Assembly: GCA_036961445.1 (NCBI GenBank)
Contig: JBALVO010000179.1
Location: 1-5,766 of the forward strand
Source of the DNA: JBALVO01 sp036961445
GTDB lineage: Bacteria; Pseudomonadota; Gammaproteobacteria; Pseudomonadales; Halieaceae
Direction: 5' to 3'
Length of the DNA: 5,766 bases
The first letter of the stretch is position 1; each line of letters opens with the position of its first letter. Positions 4,953-5,766 of this stretch are shown here, piece after piece. A model generated the notes under the pieces. The model did not search any database. It saw only the letters and a program-made list of their open reading frames with translations, and was not told the origin of the DNA. The position numbers were made by a program, and so were the translations under genes.

Positions 4953-5630
4953 ATGTCTGAGCAAAAACGCGCGGTTGTGCTGGTGTCGGGCGGCCTGGAC
5001 TCCACCACGGTGCTGGCTATGGCGCTAAAGCAGGGTTACGCCTGTTATACCCTCAGCTTCGATTACGGTCAGCGTACCCGCTCGGAATTAGTGGCCGCCG
5101 AGCAGGTGTCTGCCCTACTGGGTGACGTCGAGCACAAGGTGGTTAAGCTCAACCTGGACACTATTGGTGGTTCTGCCCTGACCGATACCTCAATAGATGT
5201 GCCTGAGGATGAAACTGAAGGCATTCCGGTGACCTATGTACCGGCCCGTAACACCGTATTTCTGTCTATTGCCCTTGGTTGGGCGGAAGTACTGGGTGCC
5301 CAGGACATCTTCACGGGTGTTAATGCGGTGGACTACTCCGGCTACCCCGATTGCCGCCCGGAATATATTGCCGCCTTTGAGACCCTGGCAAACCTGGCCA
5401 CCCGCGCCGGGGTCGAAGGGCATAAGCTCACTATCCATTGCCCATTAATGAAGATGGGCAAGGATGATATCGTGCGCGCCGGCATCAAGTTGGGTGTGGA
5501 CTATGCATTGACAGTGTCCTGCTACCAGGCGACGTCAGAGGGCCTGGCCTGCGGCAAGTGTGATAGTTGCCGCCTGCGCCGCCAGGGCTTTATAGACGCC
5601 GGCCTACCTGACCCTACGCGCTATGCCTAA
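4953..5630 (+). CDS. queC: QueC, 7-cyano-7-deazaguanine (preQ0) synthase
   Basis: QueC uses ATP and ammonia to turn CDG, the QueE product, into preQ0, which QueF then reduces to preQ1 for insertion into tRNAs with GUN anticodons. The 225-residue protein has the PP-loop SGGLDS at 12-17 for ATP binding, the family blocks FDYGQR at 36-41, YVPARN at 95-100 and VDYSGYPDCRPEY at 126-138, and a four-cysteine zinc site at Cys190, Cys200, Cys203 and Cys206 (CGKCDSC). Length is close to the usual 220-230. The ATG is 2 nt after the queE stop, so the pair is almost certainly co-translated; a G-rich stretch in the last queE codons could be its ribosome binding site. The remaining pathway genes (folE, queD, queF, tgt, queA) are not in the window. 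No clear terminator follows the TAA. Confidence 0.98.
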   Translation: MSEQKRAVVLVSGGLDSTTVLAMALKQGYACYTLSFDYGQRTRSELVAAEQVSALLGDVEHKVVKLNLDTIGGSALTDTSIDVPEDETEGIPVTYVPARNTVFLSIALGWAEVLGAQDIFTGVNAVDYSGYPDCRPEYIAAFETLANLATRAGVEGHKLTIHCPLMKMGKDDIVRAGIKLGVDYALTVSCYQATSEGLACGKCDSCRLRRQGFIDAGLPDPTRYA

Positions 5631-5677
5631 GTGTTTGATTCTGGTTAATTAGTGGGCAAAATAAACGCAGTGGGGGC

Positions 5678-5705
5678 TTGAGTTTTCCCGTCAAATCCGT
5701 ACCAT
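5678..5705 (+). promoter_or_regulatory. Possible promoter for the lysine tRNA
   Basis: In the 90-nt spacer between queC and the tRNA, TTGAGT at 5678-5683 (4 of 6 to the -35 consensus) and TACCAT at 5700-5705 (4 of 6 to the -10) are separated by 16 nt. Transcription would start about 5-10 nt before the mature tRNA end, as is usual for tRNA promoters. Both boxes are imperfect. I see no other feature in the spacer and no intrinsic terminator for queC, so read-through is also possible. Confidence 0.35.
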
Positions 5706-5720
5706 ACGCTGCTCCTTCCG

Positions 5721-5766
5721 GGGCCGTTAGCTCAGTTGGTAGAGCAGTTGGCTTTTAACCAATTGG
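5721..5766 (+). tRNA. tRNA-Lys (anticodon UUU), 5' part, cut by window end
   Basis: The sequence starts with the acceptor strand GGGCCGT (5721-5727), then TA, the D arm GCTC-AGTTGGTA-GAGC (5730-5745), A26, and the anticodon arm GTTGG-CTTTTAA-CCAAT (5747-5763). The anticodon TTT is at 5754-5756, flanked by T33 and A37, and the stem closes with a G-T pair at its outer end. It differs from E. coli tRNA-Lys as I recall it at only a few positions. The variable loop, T arm and 3' acceptor strand are outside the window, so completeness cannot be judged. The tRNA is not itself a queuosine substrate. The queC-tRNA-Lys order is the same as in Pseudomonas aeruginosa. Confidence 0.95.

Noticed and set aside
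5631..5677. Terminator or small gene just after queC
   Set aside because: I find no GC-rich hairpin with a T-run and no credible short reading frame in this stretch.

Overview
This window is a contiguous stretch of a Gram-negative, gammaproteobacterial chromosome that carries, all on the + strand, the Tol-Pal envelope operon followed by two queuosine (7-deazaguanine) biosynthesis genes and the 5' part of a lysine tRNA. The order tolQ-tolR-tolA-tolB-pal-cpoB-queE-queC-tRNA-Lys(UUU) is the Pseudomonas-type arrangement. The moderately high G+C and the protein sequences, which fall between Pseudomonas and enteric versions, suggest a non-enteric gammaproteobacterium. A marine or Cellvibrionales-like lineage is possible, but that is a guess from general look, not a test.

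Layout: 1-236 is the last third of tolQ. 243-662 is tolR, with a GTG start. 659-1402 is tolA, also with a GTG start, overlapping tolR by 4 nt. 1402-2697 is tolB, overlapping tolA by 1 nt. An A+T-rich gap (2698-2744) holds a good ribosome binding site and a possible promoter before pal (2745-3266). cpoB (3279-4235) follows after 12 nt, then queE (4258-4950), queC (4953-5630), a 90-nt spacer with a possible tRNA promoter, and tRNA-Lys, cut by the window end. No stretch above 300 nt lacks a gene, and no minus-strand gene is supported.

How the genes work together: TolQ-TolR form a proton-driven motor in the inner membrane. TolA reaches from it across the periplasm. TolB and the lipoprotein Pal sit at the outer membrane and peptidoglycan. 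CpoB links the system to peptidoglycan synthesis during constriction. QueE and QueC act in the cytoplasm on successive steps of the pathway from CPH4 to preQ0, the precursor of queuosine.

The gene content is ordinary, and I do not see an undescribed system. The points most worth a second look are: a TolA whose periplasmic linker is a short, strictly alternating Lys/Pro (TonB-like) tract instead of the long Ala/Lys/Glu helix of E. coli TolA; a strong 13-bp hairpin in the signal-peptide codons of cpoB; a perfect inverted repeat across the cpoB stop codon, just before queE; a 12-codon GCY (poly-Ala) tract in the Pal linker; and the tRNA-Lys, which in Pseudomonas is a known island integration site.
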